DNA from: Brucella tritici | GTDB lineage: Bacteria > Pseudomonadota > Alphaproteobacteria > Rhizobiales > Rhizobiaceae | Assembly: GCF_902825325.1 (NCBI RefSeq) | Contig: NZ_CADEAR010000007.1 | Location: 1 to 64,000 of the forward strand | Direction of reading: 5' to 3' | Length of the DNA: 64,000 bases | Part shown: positions 1 to 9,019 of the stretch, piece after piece | Numbering within the stretch: the stretch's first letter is position 1 | How the letters are laid out: each line of letters starts with the position of its first letter | Program-made: the position numbers and the translations under genes | The notes under the pieces: generated by a model | What the model was told of the DNA's origin: nothing | What the model saw: only the letters and a program-made list of their open reading frames with translations | Database searches by the model: none

Positions 1-404
1 ATCAGCACGATCGGCTCTTTGTGGTCTACCAGTTTTATGCCGCGTATGACGCCTTTGGTATCGATGCCGACGACAATATGGATCGGTTTGCCGGAATAGC
101 CGATGGAACTGGTGAAATCTGAATTCAGATAGGCATAGCCGATCACCTCGCCCCGCTTCATCAGTGGAGCGATTGGTGGCTCGCCTTGTGGCTTGCCTAT
201 AGCGTCAGCCTCTTTGAAGAGCGTGCTTGCTTCAACCTTGGGAATGTATTTTTCCAGATCAGCGGCAGATGCCGTGGTCTGCCAGCAGAGCGCCAGCACA
301 ATCGCAGCCAATACGATGGATCTGACAGCTTCCAGTAAAAATGAAAATGACTGACTGACGTTTGGAAAACCCTGCTCCGGAAATCGGAAGCCCGCAGCGA
401 CCAT
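1..404 (-). CDS. nosR: NosR-like nitrous-oxide reductase regulator, N-terminal part
   Basis: The first 134 codons of a gene that runs off the left edge. After a hydrophobic signal/membrane segment ending in TASAAD, the protein continues into an FMN-binding domain (GYAYLNSDF, then SGKPIHIVVGID, then HKEPIVLI), the covalent-flavin region of NosR. NosR is a membrane flavoprotein needed for expression and electron supply of the N2O reductase NosZ. The ATG at 404 is the first in frame; its ribosome site is weak and a later start is possible. The C-terminal membrane and 4Fe-4S portions lie outside the window. Confidence 0.82.
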   Translation of the reverse strand, partial: MVAAGFRFPEQGFPNVSQSFSFLLEAVRSIVLAAIVLALCWQTTASAADLEKYIPKVEASTLFKEADAIGKPQGEPPIAPLMKRGEVIGYAYLNSDFTSSIGYSGKPIHIVVGIDTKGVIRGIKLVDHKEPIVL

Positions 405-506
405 ACGGCCCGATAATACTATTTTCACGTCCAACCTGCGTTTGCTCTGCTATTAGTTGCGAGCATGTCTTTCGGTTGGAAATTATCGGATCAGGCAAAG
501 AGTTCA

Positions 507-520
507 TTGATTTAAAACAA
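507..520 (-). promoter_or_regulatory. FNR/FnrN-type box upstream of nosR
   Basis: The 14-bp sequence TTGATTTAAAACAA has one mismatch to the FNR consensus TTGAT-N4-ATCAA. It lies about 105 bp upstream of the nosR start. nos genes are classically controlled by FNR/NnrR-type regulators, so oxygen or nitric-oxide control is plausible. This rests on motif and context only. Confidence 0.5.
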
Positions 521-796
521 ATACAAGAAGAAATCGCCCCACGTTATCAACACTGGTAATCCAGAACCTCAACAATCCTGCCAACTCACCCGATAAACAG
601 AACCATTGAACGTTTCGGTTAGATTCTCGATCCAAACGTCATCAAAACCTATGGATGCAAAGCGTGGATCGATCATGCGCAACTGATCATCCAAGGCGAG
701 TAATTTCTGATAGTGCCGCTGCGCTATCCTTCAATCGACATTGGATAGCGCATAGCGTTGAACGCTGTGGAGGTCGGCTTGGCGCGATTAGGCTCA
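521..796. other. Noncoding stretch, no gene recognised
   Basis: No open reading frame here resembles a known protein, and no clear RNA or hairpin was seen. It separates the nosR start from the end of the dehydrogenase operon. Confidence 0.5.
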
Positions 797-844
797 GGAC
801 TGATTAATGCAACACATATGGCAAAATTCACCTTTTGCCATATG
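797..844. repeat. 48-bp palindromic repeat, left copy
   Basis: The element consists of ggactgattaat, six variable bases, then CATATGGCAAAA and its exact reverse complement TTTTGCCATATG around a 6-nt loop. The same element with the same spacing recurs at 13316-13363. The two copies differ only in the six-base spacer and in the loop. This copy lies just beyond the stop of the last gene of the catabolic operon, so it might also act as a transcript end. Confidence 0.8.
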
Positions 845-877
845 ATGTATTTCATGAATAACTTTTAAGCAGTGACT

Positions 878-1633
878 TTAACTTAATACGATACCCCCAT
901 CGACATTGAGACTCTGCCCCGTTATGAAAGCGGCATCATCGGACGCAAAAAATGCAACTGGTCCCACTACATCTTCGGGATCACCGATCCGTCGCATGGC
1001 GGTCTTTTCCTGCCAGGCTTCACGTATTGCAACGTCATCAAGATTGACGCGGCCCATATCGGTCAAAATGATACCGGGGCAGATGCAGTTTGCCGTGATG
1101 CCAAAAGTGCCCACCTCCTGCGCGAGCACCCGCGTAAAGCCCATCACAGCGGCCTTCGATGCAGAATAATGCGCCTGTTCCGGTGCGCCATGCTTGCCGC
1201 CGATAGAGGCGATATTCACGATGCGACCGTATTTCTGTTTCTTCATGTAAGGTAAAACGGCCTGCACGACGAGGAATGTGCCCTTGGCATTTACGTCGAG
1301 AACGCTGTCCCAGTGCTCTTCCTTGAGATGTTCGACGTCGCTGGCAATCAAAATGCCCGCATTGTTGACAACGGCATCAATGCGGCCAAAAGTGCCGACA
1401 GCCTTCTGTACCATCCCCTCGACATCGCCCTTGTTGCTTACATCGGCATGAACCGCCAGAGCGCGACGACCGATAGCCGTGACTTCTTTCGCGACCTCTT
1501 CGAGCGCATCTTTCTGGCGTTCAATGTCATTGATCACCACATCGAAGCCGCGTTGGGCCATACCCACAGCAATTGCGCGCCCAATACCCCGACTGGCGCC
1601 GGTAACAAGCGCGATCTTTGCCGGATGTTCCAT
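878..1633 (-). CDS. SDR-family oxidoreductase
   Basis: A classical short-chain dehydrogenase/reductase of 251 residues. It shows the cofactor loop TGASRGIG (11-18), an acidic Asp36 after strand 2 that favours NAD, NNAG (90-93), and the catalytic Asn115, Ser143, Tyr156 and Lys160 in YSASK. The ATG at 1633 has a GGAG site; the longer frame upstream lacks one. It is the last gene of the catabolic operon, 19 nt after the preceding SDR gene. It probably interconverts a sugar, polyol or hydroxyketone. The substrate cannot be read from the sequence. Confidence 0.88.
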   Translation of the reverse strand: MEHPAKIALVTGASRGIGRAIAVGMAQRGFDVVINDIERQKDALEEVAKEVTAIGRRALAVHADVSNKGDVEGMVQKAVGTFGRIDAVVNNAGILIASDVEHLKEEHWDSVLDVNAKGTFLVVQAVLPYMKKQKYGRIVNIASIGGKHGAPEQAHYSASKAAVMGFTRVLAQEVGTFGITANCICPGIILTDMGRVNLDDVAIREAWQEKTAMRRIGDPEDVVGPVAFFASDDAAFITGQSLNVDGGIVLS

Positions 1634-1652
1634 TTTTAACTCCTCCAGAAAT

Positions 1653-2423
1653 TCAAAGAGCCGTATAGCCGCCATCAACCGCCAACACAGTGCCGGTTAC
1701 GAAGCTTGCAGCATCGGACGCGAGAAACAAAACCGCATTGGCAACTTCTCGCGGCTCACCCAACCGCCCCTGCGGCGTCATGGCAAGCCAGGTAGAAAAC
1801 CATTCTTTATTGCTGCGTCCGGCCAGTGTCAGTTCCGTCGCGGTGTAACCGGGGGCGACAGCATTCACCCGTACGCCCTGCTTCGCCCACTCAACCGCCA
1901 GTGACTTCGTGATAAGATTTACACCCGCCTTGGCGGCGTTATAGGCGATCTGCGGTTGAGGGTGGACAACGATTGCTCCGCACATGGAAGAGATGTTAAC
2001 GATCGCCCCACGCCCGACCGAGGCCATGCGCTTTCCAAACGCTTGCGCGCAGTAGAAAACGCCATTGAGATTGACGTCAATCACTACACGCCAGTCCGCT
2101 TCCGTGACATCGCTTGCAGGCCCATTCCTGACGATACCTGCATTATTGATGAGGATGTCGGGCGCGCCGATATTACGCGTTATAGCTTCGGCCACCTGTT
2201 CGCTGGCATCCCGGTCTGTCACATCCAGCGCATAGAATTGCGCCGAAGCTGCTCGATTGGTGTTTAGCTCGGCAACAGCCGCTTCACCCGCGACCACATC
2301 GCGGTCGATAATGATAACAGTTGCACCCGCCTCGACGAAGAGTTCGGCGATAGCCCGTCCGATCCCTTTTGCGCCGCCCGTGATAACGGCGTTTTTACCA
2401 GTCAGCTGAAAATCTTTGAGCAT
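1653..2423 (-). CDS. SDR-family polyol-type dehydrogenase
   Basis: A 256-residue classical SDR with TGGAKGIG (15-22), Asp40 for NAD preference, NNAG (93-96), Asn118, Ser145/146, Tyr161 and Lys165. The stretch [19 protein letters not shown] and the nearby TELTL resemble polyol dehydrogenases (threitol, arabinitol and galactitol groups), from memory. A GAGGTGG site precedes the ATG. It lies 22 nt after the FGGY kinase gene, and oxidation of a polyol to a ketose that the kinase then phosphorylates is the simplest reading. Confidence 0.86.
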   Translation of the reverse strand: MLKDFQLTGKNAVITGGAKGIGRAIAELFVEAGATVIIIDRDVVAGEAAVAELNTNRAASAQFYALDVTDRDASEQVAEAITRNIGAPDILINNAGIVRNGPASDVTEADWRVVIDVNLNGVFYCAQAFGKRMASVGRGAIVNISSMCGAIVVHPQPQIAYNAAKAGVNLITKSLAVEWAKQGVRVNAVAPGYTATELTLAGRSNKEWFSTWLAMTPQGRLGEPREVANAVLFLASDAASFVTGTVLAVDGGYTAL

Positions 2424-2445
2424 CAGTCCACCTCAACAGTCTTTA

Positions 2446-3939
2446 TCAAGCGGAGCGAACGGACTTCAAAGCCGGATAAAGCGCCCGATATTGCTGATAA
2501 ATCTCGTTATAAATCTCTGTTTCGCGCGGGCGAGGCTCAATGCATGTGCCCGGTTTGACCATGGCGGCAATACCATCATCGATACTCGCAAAATGTCCGG
2601 CGCCGTGTGCTGCCAGAACGGCGGCGCCTACCGAAGGCGCATCGCGCGACTGTGGCACGCAGACAGGCAAACCAGCTGTATCCGCATGTATCTGGAGCCA
2701 AAGCGGCGAAGCACTGGCACCACCCCCGACCGTGATTTCACGTCCGCGATAGCCAGCATCTGCCATAGCATCGAGAATGGCGCGGGTGCCGAAACTGATG
2801 CCTTCCATGATCGCGCGGAATACGTGATGTGGCTCATGCGCAAGCGTCAGCCCGACGATTGCGCCTCGCGATACCGGATCGGTATAAGGCGTGCGATTGC
2901 CCTGAAAATGATCCTGCACAAGTAAGCCATCCGCACCCGGTTCCAGTGCCGCCGCCTTGCGGTTCAGTTCTTCCATATCCATGGTGCCGTTCATCATCCG
3001 ACCAAGCCAGGCGATGATCGAACCCGTCGAGGTTTGGCCCCCTTCGATAATATAGCGCTTTGGATAAACCATATCCGGATAGCTGCCCCAGATCCCAGGC
3101 GCGTGCAAAGGCTTGTCGGAAACGCCAAATTGCAGATGCGACGAGCCGGTGATCAGTGCCAGCTGTCCAGGTTTGGCAACGCCGAGACCGATCATGCCGA
3201 TCAGCGCATCGGCACCCCCCTGAACTACTTTCACTTTCTGCGAAAGACCAAGTTCAGTCGCTGCCGCCGCGCACAGATTGCTAATGACCTCACCCGGCGC
3301 GACAACACGAGATGGCCATTTCTGCAGCAGGGCTTCAAGGCCGAGCTTTTCCAGAAGCGTCTTGGGAAACCCACCGCGATCCGTGGAATAATGCCAACGC
3401 AACGACACATTGTTGAGGCTTGCGGCTTTTTCACCCGTCAAACGCAATGTCATGAAATCCTGATACTCGCAGACAGTTTCTGCTTTATTGAATATCTCTG
3501 GCTCATTGCGAGCGAGCCAAAGCGCCTTGGGGATCATCCATTCCGCCGAAACAGGACCGCGCCCGCCGCCATTGGCGAGCAGCGCGTCGTCGCCCGTGGC
3601 GAGGACTGCTTCGGCCTCAGCACTTGCGCGAACATCCATCCAAATAATCGAGGGACGCAAGGGGTTGCCCTCACCATCGAGAGCAACGATGGTACAACTC
3701 GTCGTTGCAAGCGTAATGGCTTCAATTGCTGTCGGATCAATTGCGGATTCTGAAATCGCTTTGCGCGCAGCCTGAACGAAAGAAGACCACCAGTCTTCCG
3801 GGTTCTGCTCCGCACGCGCTCCGCTCGAAAATTTCGTTTCGTAGGGCACGGCGGCACTTGCCAGACACGTGCCAGAAAGGTCATAGACCCGCGCGCGGAT
3901 GCTTTCCGTGCCGCCATCTGCGGTCAGAAAATAAGCCAT
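2446..3939 (-). CDS. FGGY-family carbohydrate kinase
   Basis: 497 residues, the usual FGGY length. The N-terminal phosphate loop is TADGGTESIR, the middle carries QGGADALIGMIGLG, and the C-terminal ATP-binding signature is GGGASASPLWLQ. Family members phosphorylate xylulose, ribulose, erythritol, glycerol or similar. The start has a strong GGGAGGA site. It sits between the SDR genes and the AhpD-like gene in one operon. It most likely phosphorylates a sugar or ketose brought in by the ribose-type importer upstream; the exact substrate is unknown. Confidence 0.87.
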   Translation of the reverse strand: MAYFLTADGGTESIRARVYDLSGTCLASAAVPYETKFSSGARAEQNPEDWWSSFVQAARKAISESAIDPTAIEAITLATTSCTIVALDGEGNPLRPSIIWMDVRASAEAEAVLATGDDALLANGGGRGPVSAEWMIPKALWLARNEPEIFNKAETVCEYQDFMTLRLTGEKAASLNNVSLRWHYSTDRGGFPKTLLEKLGLEALLQKWPSRVVAPGEVISNLCAAAATELGLSQKVKVVQGGADALIGMIGLGVAKPGQLALITGSSHLQFGVSDKPLHAPGIWGSYPDMVYPKRYIIEGGQTSTGSIIAWLGRMMNGTMDMEELNRKAAALEPGADGLLVQDHFQGNRTPYTDPVSRGAIVGLTLAHEPHHVFRAIMEGISFGTRAILDAMADAGYRGREITVGGGASASPLWLQIHADTAGLPVCVPQSRDAPSVGAAVLAAHGAGHFASIDDGIAAMVKPGTCIEPRPRETEIYNEIYQQYRALYPALKSVRSA

Positions 3940-4004
3940 TCAAATCCTCCCGAATGGATCCCGGAGACACTCCCTGTTTTCGGAAAGTCTCATCGTACAA
4001 CATT

Positions 4005-4340
4005 TCACGTCAGTCCACGGAACACTTCCAACGCCTTACCTGCATACATTACAGCCGGGCCGCCGCCCATTTCGACCGCAACCTCAAGCACCTCGACCAA
4101 CTCCGGCTCGGTTGCGCCATGGCGGATGGCGGCATCGACGTGATAAAGAATGCAATCCTCGCATCCCTTGGCAACCGCAATACTAACGGCGATCAGTTCG
4201 CGCTGTGCCGACGAAAACGCTCCCGCAGTCGTTGCAGTTTTGCTGACTTTGGCAAAGCCCGTCATCAGATCTGGTGTTGCTTTGGCGAAAGCACCAAGCC
4301 GCGATTGTGCTTCCTTGAGCCGAACCCTCACGTCACTCAT
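4005..4340 (-). CDS. AhpD-like carboxymuconolactone decarboxylase-family protein
   Basis: 111 residues. It keeps the AhpD redox motif: Glu48, then Cys60-x-x-Cys63-x-x-x-His67 in CEDCILYH. AhpD-type proteins are thiol oxidoreductases; in mycobacteria AhpD takes electrons from lipoylated E2 subunits. The ATG at 4340 overlaps the end of the E2 gene by 8 nt and has a GGAGAA site inside it, so the two are translationally coupled. Pairing with a two-lipoyl E2 suggests that it reduces or oxidises the lipoyl arms. That role is inferred. Confidence 0.82.
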   Translation of the reverse strand: MSDVRVRLKEAQSRLGAFAKATPDLMTGFAKVSKTATTAGAFSSAQRELIAVSIAVAKGCEDCILYHVDAAIRHGATEPELVEVLEVAVEMGGGPAVMYAGKALEVFRGLT

Positions 4341-5946
4341 TGTCTTCTCCCATGACACCCAAAATCAGGGCGAGAACATCCTTTGTCTCATCCCATTGCG
4401 GCATATGCCCCGACTGAGCGAAGAAGTGAACACCAATAAAAGGTGACAATACGGTTACTTGCTGCCACGGTATGATACGGTCCTGAAGGCCGAACAGAAC
4501 GCGGACAGGTTTTGAACGTGACTGCCTGTCGAGCGAAGCAACAATATCTGCGCGCTGGCCTGAAGGCCCTATGATGGCCTTCGCAAGTTCCTTAAGACGC
4601 CCCTTTGCCATGGTTGCGGCAATCTCTCCTGCAAGAGCAGCCGTCAACTCTACGGGCTTGGCCGCAATGCGGCGCAGCAGATGTGCAATCTCACCGGCAC
4701 TCGTTGCCTGCGCCATGCCCGATACAAAGCCTGCGTCAATCTCCGAACCAAGGCCGGCAGGCGCAACAAGTGTCAGGCTTGAAACGCTGGCAGGGTGAGC
4801 CGAGGCAAAGGCTGTTGCCACAACTGCTCCCAGCGAATGGGCCACGATATCCACCTGACGAATGGAAAGGGCATCAAGGAAAGCGGGCAGGAATTCGCTC
4901 AATTCTTCCGGGTGTGAAGCATCGATCGTCGTCAGGCCATGGGCTGGAAGATCGGGAACGATAACGCGGAAACCCGCACGACGCAGGCCGGAGGCTATGC
5001 CGCTCCATGTCGTTCGATCGCCTGAAAAGCCATGAAGCAGCAGCAGGGTCCGCGCATTTTTGGGACCGATATCCGTATAGGCCACACGGCCTTTTGCCAG
5101 CGCCACGAATTTTACGTCAGTGTCGGCCTGCGTTCCGCTTGCAGCTGCCAGCACATCCTCTTTTTCGACACGTCCTCTGCGGCCAGATCCTGAAAGACTG
5201 TTGATATCAAGGCCTTTCTGGCGGGCCAGCCGGCGAGCCAACGGCGTAGCACGCGTGCGACCAGCATTGCCGGAAGCCCCGGGCTTTTGCGCAACGCGCG
5301 CCGGTACATCTGCTGGTGCAACCGCTTCAGGGTCTACCACTTCGCCCTTCTGCACAACTGCATCTGTCGCGACCTCAATACGGGCGATAGCCTCACCAAC
5401 CGTCACCATATCGCCTTCAAGACGCAGAACCTCGATCAGCTTGCCGCTCACAAGAGCTGGAAATTCTGCAACCGTTTTATCGGTTTCAATTTCGAGTACA
5501 GCTTCGCCACGCTCGAATTGATCGCCCGCAGCCTTCAGCCAGCGTACGATACGCCCCTCTTCCATCGTCTCACCAAGACGCGGCATATCCAGATCGGCTA
5601 TAATGAGCGCATTGCTGGAACCGGCTGTGCGTGCGGGATGCAACGCAGCCGGCTCCTCAGGAGAAGACGCGCTTTCGCCGCCATCATCCGTCCAGTCCGG
5701 ACCACTGCCAATGTCGATGCGCGCCAGAGGCGCGCCGACCACGACATGATCCCCTATAGCGCCGATCCATTCATTGAGCGTGCCGTCGCCAAGCGCCGGG
5801 AATTCCGCAACCGTCTTATCGGTTTCGATCTCGATAATTGAATCCCCGCGCCTGAAACTGTCGCCCGGCTTGACGAGGAAGCCGACAATCTTGCCTTCAT
5901 CCATCGTTTCGCCAAGACGCGGCATTTTGAGAATACGTTCTGTCAT
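4333..5946 (-). CDS. acoC: Acetoin dehydrogenase-type E2: two lipoyl domains, E3-binding domain and alpha/beta hydrolase
   Basis: 537 residues. Two lipoyl domains with ETDK motifs place the lipoyl lysines at Lys44 and Lys157. They are followed by a peripheral-subunit-binding segment (near 233-265, ATPLARRLAR) and, from about 285, an alpha/beta-hydrolase fold with LLLLHGFSG, nucleophile elbow AHSLGA, acid in GLQDRI and His in SGHMPQW. A hydrolase fold in place of the usual acyltransferase domain is typical of AcoC. AcoC forms in the literature usually carry one lipoyl domain. The start overlaps the E1-beta stop by 4 nt. No E3 gene is present nearby. Confidence 0.85.
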   Translation of the reverse strand: MTERILKMPRLGETMDEGKIVGFLVKPGDSFRRGDSIIEIETDKTVAEFPALGDGTLNEWIGAIGDHVVVGAPLARIDIGSGPDWTDDGGESASSPEEPAALHPARTAGSSNALIIADLDMPRLGETMEEGRIVRWLKAAGDQFERGEAVLEIETDKTVAEFPALVSGKLIEVLRLEGDMVTVGEAIARIEVATDAVVQKGEVVDPEAVAPADVPARVAQKPGASGNAGRTRATPLARRLARQKGLDINSLSGSGRRGRVEKEDVLAAASGTQADTDVKFVALAKGRVAYTDIGPKNARTLLLLHGFSGDRTTWSGIASGLRRAGFRVIVPDLPAHGLTTIDASHPEELSEFLPAFLDALSIRQVDIVAHSLGAVVATAFASAHPASVSSLTLVAPAGLGSEIDAGFVSGMAQATSAGEIAHLLRRIAAKPVELTAALAGEIAATMAKGRLKELAKAIIGPSGQRADIVASLDRQSRSKPVRVLFGLQDRIIPWQQVTVLSPFIGVHFFAQSGHMPQWDETKDVLALILGVMGEDNE

Positions 5947-6917
5947 GACAGCATTCTTTCCGCGACAGACCGGATAAGTTCTGCGGTCGGCACGCTGCCA
6001 GCTTCAAGCTCCTGCGAAACGGAGATCGGGATGTCTTCGCCCGCAACACGCACAACCGGTTGTTCCAGATAATCGAAACATTCTTCCGTGATGCGGGCCG
6101 CAAGTTCTGCGGCAACACCTGCGGTCAAGACGCCTTCGGAAACAACCATGGCCTTGCCTACACGCTCGACATGTTCACGCACCGTATCAAAATCGAGCGG
6201 ATTGAGCGTGCGAAGATCGATAATGGTTGCTTCAATTCCCTTGGCCGAAAGTTTTTCAGCTGCATCAAGCGCGTAAAAGAGCTGGCGCGAATAGGTGACG
6301 ATAACCAGATCCTTGCCTGTACGACGAACCGCAGCCTTGCCCCATGCCAAGGGCTCCGCATCGAGATCAACCTCTTCCTTGCGTGTGTAGAGTGCCTTGT
6401 GCTCGATAAAGACGACCGGATCGGGTTTTGTGAGGCTCTGACGCAGCATGTGATAGGCATCCTGAACCGTAGCAGGCATGGCGAGCCGCAAACCTGGCGT
6501 GTGCATGATCCATGCCTCTAAGCTCTGCGAGTGTTGCGCGCCAGCGGAGCGTCCTGTGCCGCCCTGCGTTCGCAACACCATCGGCACTCCGGTCTGCCCA
6601 CCGAACATGTAGCGGATCTTTGCCGCCTGATTGGCCAGTTGATCCATGGTCATTCCGAGAAAGTCGATATACATGAGTTCAGCGACCGGGCGCAGCCCGG
6701 TCATTGCTGCACCCACGGCAGCACCAATAATTGCAGGTTCTGAAATCGGTGTATCGATCAGGCGGTCAGGGCCGTATTTGCCGATCAGATCTTTGGTAAC
6801 ACCGTAGGCACCCCCATAACGGCCCACCTCTTCGCCGATCACAACGATAGTGTTGTCTTCAGCCATGGCATCATCCAGCGCTTTACGCAGCGCATCGCGG
6901 TAAGTCATGGCAACCAT
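5943..6917 (-). CDS. acoB: Thiamine-dependent dehydrogenase E1 beta subunit
   Basis: 324 residues matching the transketolase-like beta subunit of pyruvate/acetoin dehydrogenase complexes (EEVGRYGGAYGVTKDL, DTPISEPAIIGAAVG, SRQLFYALDAAEKL, VVSEGVLTAGVAAE). With the alpha subunit it binds thiamine diphosphate and passes a two-carbon or acyl unit to the lipoyl arm of E2. The ATG overlaps the alpha stop by one base (TAATG). The alternative AcoB versus PdhB is settled by the AcoC-type E2 next to it. Confidence 0.87.
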   Translation of the reverse strand: MVAMTYRDALRKALDDAMAEDNTIVVIGEEVGRYGGAYGVTKDLIGKYGPDRLIDTPISEPAIIGAAVGAAMTGLRPVAELMYIDFLGMTMDQLANQAAKIRYMFGGQTGVPMVLRTQGGTGRSAGAQHSQSLEAWIMHTPGLRLAMPATVQDAYHMLRQSLTKPDPVVFIEHKALYTRKEEVDLDAEPLAWGKAAVRRTGKDLVIVTYSRQLFYALDAAEKLSAKGIEATIIDLRTLNPLDFDTVREHVERVGKAMVVSEGVLTAGVAAELAARITEECFDYLEQPVVRVAGEDIPISVSQELEAGSVPTAELIRSVAERMLS

Positions 6918-7984
6918 TATGCTTCATCCCTGGAAAGTACGCGGTCGATACGGGCACGAACCGGCTCCGGTTCAGGTTCACCCACGGCGTAAACATCTTT
7001 GAACATAGAGGTGAGTGCCGGAGCTTTGGATTCGACTGCGAAATCGATCGTCGCGTCCATCTCCGCAGCAACTGCGCTGTCCATCGTGTCGAGGGCTCCT
7101 TCCTGCGCAAGACCTGTCGAGATCAGCTGATCGCGCGTGAACTTCACCGGATCTTTCTTGCGCCCTTCCGTCTCTTCCGCTTCTGCACGGTATGGGCTCT
7201 TGTCCATGCGCGCATGGCCGAAGAAACGATAGCAGGTGACGGAAAGAAAGCCCGGTTTGCCCAGACGCGCATCATCGATGAGCCCTTGTGCTGTGGCCTT
7301 CACTTCTTCCACATCAAGGCCATCGACCACGGCACCGTTAAGCCCGAAAGCATGCGCGCGCTGTTCAAACGCCGTGTTGGCAGTTGCCTGATCGACACGA
7401 GTTCCCATGCCGTATTGATTATTGATGCAAACAAAAACCACCGGCAGGCCCCAAAGCGCCGCCATGTTCATGCTTTCATACAAAATGCCCTGCTGCATCG
7501 CGCCATCGCCAAAAAATGCGAGCGAGACAGAGTTCTTCTTGAGATAATTGCTGGAAAGACCAGCCCCCACAACAGAAGGAATACCGCCGCCGACAATTGC
7601 GTTCGCGCCAAGGTGGCCAAGCGCCATATCGGCAATATGCATGGAACCGCCCTTGCCACGGCAATACCCGGTTTCCTTACCGCCGATTTCCGCCATCATC
7701 TGTTTGGGATCGGCCCCGCGCGCCAGAAATATTCCGTGTCCGCGATGGTGGGTCGTGAATGTATCCTGCGGCTGCATCGCTGCACAAACACCGGCGGCAG
7801 CGGCTTCTTCACCGATGGACAGGTGAAGCATCGAACCTGCCGTCTGGCCGCGCACGAACAATTCGCCCACGCGTTCTTCAAAAGTGCGGATGCGCCGCAT
7901 CGTTCTGTATAGTTCGAGGAGATTAGAGTTACTCGGATTTTGCACGTGCGCCTCCGACAGACCTGTCTGTTGCAAATGTTTCAT
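6917..7984 (-). CDS. acoA: Thiamine-dependent dehydrogenase E1 alpha subunit
   Basis: 355 residues. The thiamine diphosphate motif runs from GDGAMQQG to CINNQYG, and HHRGHGIFLARG and YCRGKGGSMHI are E1-alpha signatures. It forms the E1 heterotetramer with the following beta subunit. Acetoin dehydrogenase splits acetoin into acetyl-CoA and acetaldehyde. Here the enzyme sits inside a sugar or polyol operon, so its substrate may be another acyloin or 2-oxo compound. The ribosome site before the ATG is weak; the importer permease gene ends 30 nt upstream. Confidence 0.87.
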   Translation of the reverse strand: MKHLQQTGLSEAHVQNPSNSNLLELYRTMRRIRTFEERVGELFVRGQTAGSMLHLSIGEEAAAAGVCAAMQPQDTFTTHHRGHGIFLARGADPKQMMAEIGGKETGYCRGKGGSMHIADMALGHLGANAIVGGGIPSVVGAGLSSNYLKKNSVSLAFFGDGAMQQGILYESMNMAALWGLPVVFVCINNQYGMGTRVDQATANTAFEQRAHAFGLNGAVVDGLDVEEVKATAQGLIDDARLGKPGFLSVTCYRFFGHARMDKSPYRAEAEETEGRKKDPVKFTRDQLISTGLAQEGALDTMDSAVAAEMDATIDFAVESKAPALTSMFKDVYAVGEPEPEPVRARIDRVLSRDEA

Positions 7985-8014
7985 GATGTTTGGTTCAATG
8001 CCTAACGCAGTTCC

Positions 8015-9019
8015 TCAAAGGAGCTTCAGTTTGGTGGTACGCGAAACGACCGCGACCGCGACGAGAATGATAAGACCCTTCACAATGCTCTGGATGTATG
8101 TGTCCATCCCGATGAGGTTGAGGCCGTTATTGATGACGCCGATGAAAAGTGCACCGAAGAAAGTTCCTGCAATTGTTGCAGTACCCGGACGGAACATGGT
8201 CATTCCGATAAACACCGTGGCGAGGCCGTCGAGCAGATAGCGTTCACCCGCGTTAGGTTGGCCAGAGCCCAGACGTGCTGCAAGAAGCGCGCCGGCAACG
8301 GCTGCGAAAATTGAACAGACCACAAGAGCGGCAGCGCGATAAAAACGACCGTTAACGCCGGAAAGTTCCGCTGCTTTGAGATTGCCGCCGACCGCATAAA
8401 TGTACCGGCCGAATACGGTCCGTTCCATCAGAAACCAGGCCACAAAAACAACGATCACCATAGCATAAGCAAGAACCGGGATACCAAACAGCTGGCCTTG
8501 TCCAAGCCAGAGATAGCTGGCCGGAAGACCACCATAGATGGCGCGCCCGCCAGTCATCAAAAAGTTGATGCCGTAAAGAATGGACCCTGTTGCGAGTGTG
8601 GCAATCAACGAAGGCACCCCCACCAGCGTTACAAGCGCTGCATTGACGGACCCCACCACCAGACCAGCACCGAGACCGGCAAGCAATGCCAGCGGCAAAG
8701 GTGTGCCGGCAACCAGCAGAAGGGGGACGATAATACCCGCCATTCCGACCATATACCCGACCGACAAATCCATCTCACGGGCAGCAAAGCCGAAAGTCAA
8801 TCCTGCTCCGACAATGGTCAGCATGGAAATCTGCTGGATGATGTTGAGAAGATTATTCGCTGTCAGAAAGCGGTCAACCGTGAGTGAAAAGCCGGCGAAC
8901 AGGAGGAAAAGCACAAAAAGCGTACTGTATTTGAGCAGCCACTCGCCTTTGAGTTTTTTGCTGAAACTCTGCGCATGGCGAGCAGATTGCGGTGTGACCG
9001 CTGAGGATCGGGCGTTCAT
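8015..9019 (-). CDS. Ribose-type ABC transporter permease
   Basis: 334 residues with about nine to ten hydrophobic segments, and the RbsC/BPD_transp_2 features GLTFGFAAREMDLSVG (the usual place of the sugar-permease G-x-x-DLS-V-G motif) and AVGGNLKAAELSGV. It forms the membrane channel of the importer encoded with the next ATPase and binding protein. Start and ATPase stop overlap by 4 nt (ATGA). Confidence 0.88.
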   Translation of the reverse strand: MNARSSAVTPQSARHAQSFSKKLKGEWLLKYSTLFVLFLLFAGFSLTVDRFLTANNLLNIIQQISMLTIVGAGLTFGFAAREMDLSVGYMVGMAGIIVPLLLVAGTPLPLALLAGLGAGLVVGSVNAALVTLVGVPSLIATLATGSILYGINFLMTGGRAIYGGLPASYLWLGQGQLFGIPVLAYAMVIVVFVAWFLMERTVFGRYIYAVGGNLKAAELSGVNGRFYRAAALVVCSIFAAVAGALLAARLGSGQPNAGERYLLDGLATVFIGMTMFRPGTATIAGTFFGALFIGVINNGLNLIGMDTYIQSIVKGLIILVAVAVVSRTTKLKLL

